NCBI GenBank assembly: GCA_030151135.1
Contig: JASLEQ010000094.1
Coordinates: 1-8,639 of the forward strand
DNA: 8,639 nucleotides
Source of the DNA: Candidatus Sulfotelmatobacter sp.
GTDB lineage: Bacteria > Acidobacteriota > Terriglobia > Terriglobales > SbA1
Direction: 5' to 3'
In this document: positions 5,405 through 8,639 of the stretch, one piece after another
Layout: every line of letters begins with the position of its first letter
How positions within the stretch are numbered: position 1 is the first letter of the stretch
Made by a program: the position numbers and the translations under genes
The notes under the pieces: model-generated
Told to the model about the DNA's origin: nothing
Database searches by the model: none
Seen by the model: the letters and a program-made list of their open reading frames with translations, nothing else

Positions 5405-6565
5405 ATGTCACCGACCAGATTTGAGGAGGAACCAGAGTGGCGGCTTCTGCGCGCCGCTTGCATCCAACACGGCACCGACGAAGCTGAGCCAATCGGATCG
5501 ATCCTACAATTACCGATCCGCTGGAAGCCTGTTTCCGAACTTGCTGAGGCTCATGGCTTACAGCCTCTTCTTCACCGGGCCTTAGTACCGTTCCAAAAGT
5601 GCATCCCGCCACAAGAGTTCGATCTTCTCACATCGCGGCAACGGGCAAATCTTCATAAGGCGATGATGCTGTCGCGTGAGTTGATCCAAATCCTGGATCT
5701 GCTTGACACGGAGAGGATCGAGGTAATGCCGTACAAAGGGCTAGTGTTAGCAGAGGCTCTTTACGGCGATATGGCGTTGCGGCAAACCGGAGATATGGAT
5801 CTGCTGATCAGATCCGAAGACTTGTCGCGGGCTCGTGACGCTCTGAGGCGTCTTTCTTATTCTCGTCACTTGCGTTTCACCCAGCGCCAGGAGCAGGCCT
5901 ATTTGCGAGTGGGGTATGAGCACACGTTTGATTCGCCGATGGGAAAGAATCTTCTGGAATTGCAATGGAGGATTCAACCGAGATTCTATGCAGTCGATTG
6001 GGAAGTTGAAGATCTGTTTCAGAGGGCTGTGACGGCGTCGGTGGCCGGGCGAGCGGTGAAAACGGCATCCAATGAAGATTTGTTTCTTATTCTTTCATTG
6101 CATGCAGCCAAGCACCTTTGGGGGAAACTGATCTGGATTTGCGATATCGCGCGACTGATGACTGATAAGGACATAGATTGGTCGCAGATCGCAATGCGCG
6201 CGCGGGATCTGAGGATTCGACGATTGCTGACCTGTAATGTGCTCCTTGCGAATCAACTGTTAGATGCCGCTATACCGCGTGAGGCGGAACAATGCCTACT
6301 GAACGACAAACCGACGATCGACCTCACGCAACAGGTTGCGAGGCTTCTTTATTGCGGACAAGTTCCCGAGGTGGAATCTTTTGCGTACTTCCGAACGACA
6401 GTGCAGCTGCGCGAGAACCTGATTGATCGAGTGCGGCTGTTGACCCGCCTGGCTTTTACTCCGGGCCCGGGTGAGTGGGCAGCGGTTCGCCTGCCTGAAC
6501 CATTATTTCCGCTCTATCATCTGGTACGGCTTTCACGACTCGCCGCGCGGCTGGGAAGAACATAA
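5405..6565 (+). CDS. Uncharacterised nucleotidyltransferase family protein (NTP_transf_5, PF14907-like)
   Basis: The protein has 386 aa, normal for this family. The N-terminal helical part has the typical EWRLLRAA and LAEAHGLQPLLHRAL pattern (residues 11-20, 46-60). The nucleotidyltransferase core follows: YKGLVLAEALYGDMALRQTGD (110-130) with the metal-binding-type Asp pair D130 and D132 (GDMDLLI), then LELQW (184-188) as the third acidic strand position. A conserved helical block, SNEDLFLILSLHAAKHLWGK (222-241) and WICDIARLM, follows. Members of this polymerase-beta-like family are often found in exopolysaccharide or peptide-modification loci, but substrates are mostly unknown and nothing here identifies one. 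ATG 5405 lacks an obvious Shine-Dalgarno. An AGGAGGA at 5424-5430 lies inside the coding frame, and the GTG just after it is out of frame, so 5405 is kept. No signal peptide; probably cytoplasmic. The neighbours are unrelated and on the opposite strand. Confidence 0.85.
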   Translation: MSPTRFEEEPEWRLLRAACIQHGTDEAEPIGSILQLPIRWKPVSELAEAHGLQPLLHRALVPFQKCIPPQEFDLLTSRQRANLHKAMMLSRELIQILDLLDTERIEVMPYKGLVLAEALYGDMALRQTGDMDLLIRSEDLSRARDALRRLSYSRHLRFTQRQEQAYLRVGYEHTFDSPMGKNLLELQWRIQPRFYAVDWEVEDLFQRAVTASVAGRAVKTASNEDLFLILSLHAAKHLWGKLIWICDIARLMTDKDIDWSQIAMRARDLRIRRLLTCNVLLANQLLDAAIPREAEQCLLNDKPTIDLTQQVARLLYCGQVPEVESFAYFRTTVQLRENLIDRVRLLTRLAFTPGPGEWAAVRLPEPLFPLYHLVRLSRLAARLGRT

Positions 6566-6568
6566 GTT

Positions 6569-7765
6569 TTACCGAGCAAGTTGCCGGGCAGGCAATTCCG
6601 AGTTAGAGGTCCCGAGAACAAAAAGCAGGAGCATCGTCGCGCAGCCAAGAATGGGGATGTACAAGCCCGCATTGATCCTTCCAAAACGATCGGAGATCAC
6701 GCCAACAATCCATGGAAGCAATCCTCCTCCAATATTCGAGAGGGTGAACATGATCGATCCGATTCGGGCGGACTCGAACTGTCTTGAGAGCAGGGAAATC
6801 GAAATGGGATAGACCGATGAGAGTCCCAATCCCGCAGCACAAGCACTGAAGGCCACCGCGCGGAGTCCATGTGAGAGCATCAGACCGGAACTTCCGAATA
6901 AAGCAAGGAGCAGCCCGATTTGCGCAATTCTGACGTCGCTAGTGGTGCGCAGCAGCAGGGGGGCTATCCAACGTCCGATCATGAGAGTGGCATAGAAAAA
7001 GGAAGGAGTCATGAGCGCCAGGGGCGGCGCGATGCTGCCAAGGCTCTTGGAGTAGGAAGCGATCCAGCCACCGAATGCGTTTTCGGTCCCGACATAGACC
7101 AGGAACAGCCCTGCCAGCACAAGGAAGGCGGGTAATTTGAGGCGCACGAGCGGAAACACAGAACCGGAATCGTCACCCGAAGGGGAAGCTACGATTGCCG
7201 ATGGCAGTAGCGCGATCCTGAGTGCGATCACGACGGAAAATACAGCAACGCCGCACAAAAAGGTAACGATATGGTGTGTTCGTGCGGCGGCCGCCACGAT
7301 AAAAGGGCAAGCCACCGCACCAGCGCTCCAAAAGAAGTTCAAGAGATTCAGCGCAGCGCTCTGGCGAGCGGGATTGACGACGGCAACCATCAGATTGGCA
7401 GCAGGCACAGCAACTCCCAGACCGGCTCCGTACAGGCCGATGCACAGGATCCCAAGGATCTTCGACCCCGTAAACAACAGAGCGAGGCCGACGGCCATAA
7501 GTACCAGCCCGATTTTGATTGGGAAGAGAAATCCGCGGCGAGCGGAAAGAGCGCCCGACACGGCGACGGCGCAGGTTGAAGCTATGTACTGCGCGGTGAA
7601 CAGCGCTCCAGCCTGGGAGTAGGTGAGCGACCATCGCGCCGACAGGCTGGGCAGTAGGGGTCCGAGCAGCACGGTGGCAATTCCGATTGGAACAAAAGAG
7701 AGGTACGCGGCACGGGTCAGCGAACGGGCGGAGGCCATTGAAGCCTGTGTGTCGCTAGTTGGCAT
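6569..7765 (-). CDS. MFS transporter, probably carbohydrate permease
   Basis: This 398-aa integral inner-membrane protein has a pattern compatible with 12 helices in two halves, separated by a polar loop at about 191-210. Family-type signatures are a glycine-rich helix YGAGLGVAVPAANL (112-125), LNLLNFFWSAGAVACP (139-154), a charged E229 with GGW (232-234) in the seventh helix, GRW (264-266), and GVISDRFGR (355-363), a motif-A-like loop. The layout resembles the fucose-permease-like/FHS-type sugar MFS proteins, which are usually proton symporters. Substrate is not identifiable. It lies 54 nt downstream of a LacI-family regulator on the same strand, so co-transcription and control by a sugar-responsive repressor are likely (inference). 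No strong Shine-Dalgarno is seen at ATG 7765; the ATG at codon 10 is an alternative. Its stop is 3 nt from that of the converging nucleotidyltransferase. Confidence 0.88.
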   Translation of the reverse strand: MPTSDTQASMASARSLTRAAYLSFVPIGIATVLLGPLLPSLSARWSLTYSQAGALFTAQYIASTCAVAVSGALSARRGFLFPIKIGLVLMAVGLALLFTGSKILGILCIGLYGAGLGVAVPAANLMVAVVNPARQSAALNLLNFFWSAGAVACPFIVAAAARTHHIVTFLCGVAVFSVVIALRIALLPSAIVASPSGDDSGSVFPLVRLKLPAFLVLAGLFLVYVGTENAFGGWIASYSKSLGSIAPPLALMTPSFFYATLMIGRWIAPLLLRTTSDVRIAQIGLLLALFGSSGLMLSHGLRAVAFSACAAGLGLSSVYPISISLLSRQFESARIGSIMFTLSNIGGGLLPWIVGVISDRFGRINAGLYIPILGCATMLLLFVLGTSNSELPARQLAR

Positions 7766-7819
7766 GAATGAGAGCGGCGCCTCGGATGTGGAAACGGAAT
7801 CGCGCTGCCAACGATGCTA

Positions 7820-8639
7820 TCAGGAGGCGGAAACGCGCGCTGTAGATTCCCGTACGACCAGGTCTGGTTCGATAGCGATTTCCGACGGATACTCTTTGTT
7901 GCCTTCGATCCTCTCAAGCAGGCTTTGCGCCGCGACCTCTCCCATGCGGTTCAGGGGCTGACGAACCGTGGTGAGGCTCGGAGTGTGAAAGGCAGCGCCG
8001 GGAATGTCGTCGAACCCCATGACGGAAATGTCTCGTGGAACCTGTAGACCTTGCTCCTGGATGGCGCGAATCGCTCCGATGGCGGAAATATCGTTGTAAG
8101 CGAAGAGCGCGGTGAATGGCTTTTGTCGGCTGAGGAGCTGTTTGGCAAACGGATAGCCCAATCTGGGGGTGGGGTCGTCGGCATCGATCTGAACAGTCAG
8201 ATCGGAATCCACATTGATATCCATCTGAGCGGCCACGCGACAAATGGCGGCGAAGCGATCGGTGGAGTCGGAGCTCAGGGGATTGCCGCGCATAAAAGCG
8301 ATCTTCTGATGCCCGAGTTCCTTCAAATGCCTGAGCGCAAGGCTGGCGGCCCGCTCATGATCGAGAACAATGTTCGTCACGCCCTTCACTTTCTTGTGGC
8401 CAGCAATGGCGACAGTAGGCAAGGTCGGCGAATCCTGGACGGTTGTATCGACGGTGATTATGCCTTCCACACCGCGCTCTAAAAGCAATTGCGCGTATCT
8501 CTCGAGCAGGTTGAGATCGTGACGGTGAACCACGGTGAGGAAGAAGTAGTTACGCTGCCGCAGGTATTGCTCGATGCCACTGATGATGGGAGAGCTGTAG
8601 GAATCTCCAATCTCTTCGGCAATGACGCCAATCGTATAG
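7820..8639 (-). CDS. LacI/GalR-family transcriptional regulator (partial, N-terminus beyond the right edge)
   Basis: The frame is open to the window end, giving 272 visible residues; the true start and the helix-turn-helix lie outside. A GTG at 8533 is internal, not the start, because the family pattern continues upstream of it. What is seen is the periplasmic-binding-protein-like effector domain: TIGVIAEEIGDSY (2-14), PIISGIEQYLRQRNYF (17-32), GIITVDT, HLKELGHQKIAFMRGNP, TALFAYNDISAIGAIRAIQE, and VMGFDDIPGAAFHTPSLTTVRQP near the C-terminus, all standard for sugar-responsive LacI proteins. It ends with the usual LVVRESTA tail. It probably represses or activates the MFS gene 54 nt downstream and possibly upstream genes outside the window. 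The effector cannot be predicted from this sequence. Confidence 0.92.
   Translation of the reverse strand, partial: YTIGVIAEEIGDSYSSPIISGIEQYLRQRNYFFLTVVHRHDLNLLERYAQLLLERGVEGIITVDTTVQDSPTLPTVAIAGHKKVKGVTNIVLDHERAASLALRHLKELGHQKIAFMRGNPLSSDSTDRFAAICRVAAQMDINVDSDLTVQIDADDPTPRLGYPFAKQLLSRQKPFTALFAYNDISAIGAIRAIQEQGLQVPRDISVMGFDDIPGAAFHTPSLTTVRQPLNRMGEVAAQSLLERIEGNKEYPSEIAIEPDLVVRESTARVSAS

Noticed and set aside
5355..5585. 76-codon + strand frame starting MIGERVEI before the nucleotidyltransferase
   Set aside because: It overlaps most of the N-terminal coding of the recognised gene in another frame and loses protein-like character after about 17 codons. I considered a frameshift, but the family pattern already begins at residue 11 of the main frame.
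7173..7634. 153-codon - strand frame inside the MFS gene
   Set aside because: It is a +1-shifted shadow of the MFS coding sequence, rich in Arg and Ser and lacking hydrophobic helices.
8051..8482. 143-codon + strand frame opposite the LacI gene
   Set aside because: It is antisense to a clear LacI effector domain and shows no motif.

Overview
The window looks like a stretch of a moderately GC-rich bacterial chromosome. The gene set is a fluoride-response operon with DUF190 partners, a GAF-fused alpha-glucan phosphorylase, a PF14907-type nucleotidyltransferase, and an MFS/LacI sugar-type pair. It is most reminiscent of Acidobacteriota (Terriglobia-like), but that is inferred from gene flavour and not from any marker gene. 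There is no sign of prophage, IS element, CRISPR array, tRNA or rRNA.

Left part (about 360-2120, + strand): a fluoride-resistance operon. A sigma70-like promoter (362-390) is followed by a very recognisable fluoride (crcB-motif) riboswitch (406-466). A strong hairpin (461-493) follows, sharing the downstream pseudoknot strand with the aptamer. Next come crcB/fluC, best started at a TTG at 593, then a protein with two DUF190 domains and a second protein with one DUF190 domain whose ATG overlaps the preceding stop. Fluoride should favour the pseudoknot over the hairpin and turn the operon on. CrcB exports fluoride, and the three PII-like DUF190 domains are presumably accessory or regulatory. 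The first 360 bases hold no convincing gene.

Middle part (2212-5115, - strand): a GT35 alpha-glucan phosphorylase (894 aa) carrying an extra N-terminal GAF domain of the kind seen in PtsP. It is followed 21 nt downstream by a small 65-aa ORF of unknown function. The phosphorylase releases glucose-1-phosphate from glycogen-type glucans, and the GAF domain suggests ligand gating.

Right part (5116-8639): a 289-bp divergent promoter region, then a + strand uncharacterised nucleotidyltransferase (5405-6565). It converges, with only 3 nt between stop codons, on a - strand MFS permease (6569-7765). The permease lies 54 nt downstream of a LacI/GalR-family regulator (7820 to beyond the right edge), whose DNA-binding domain is outside the window. 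The last two are plausibly a regulator-transporter unit for a carbohydrate.

The best candidates for something less described are the fluoride operon with three DUF190 domains and its switch hairpin without a U-tract, and the GAF-glucan phosphorylase fusion with its small companion ORF.
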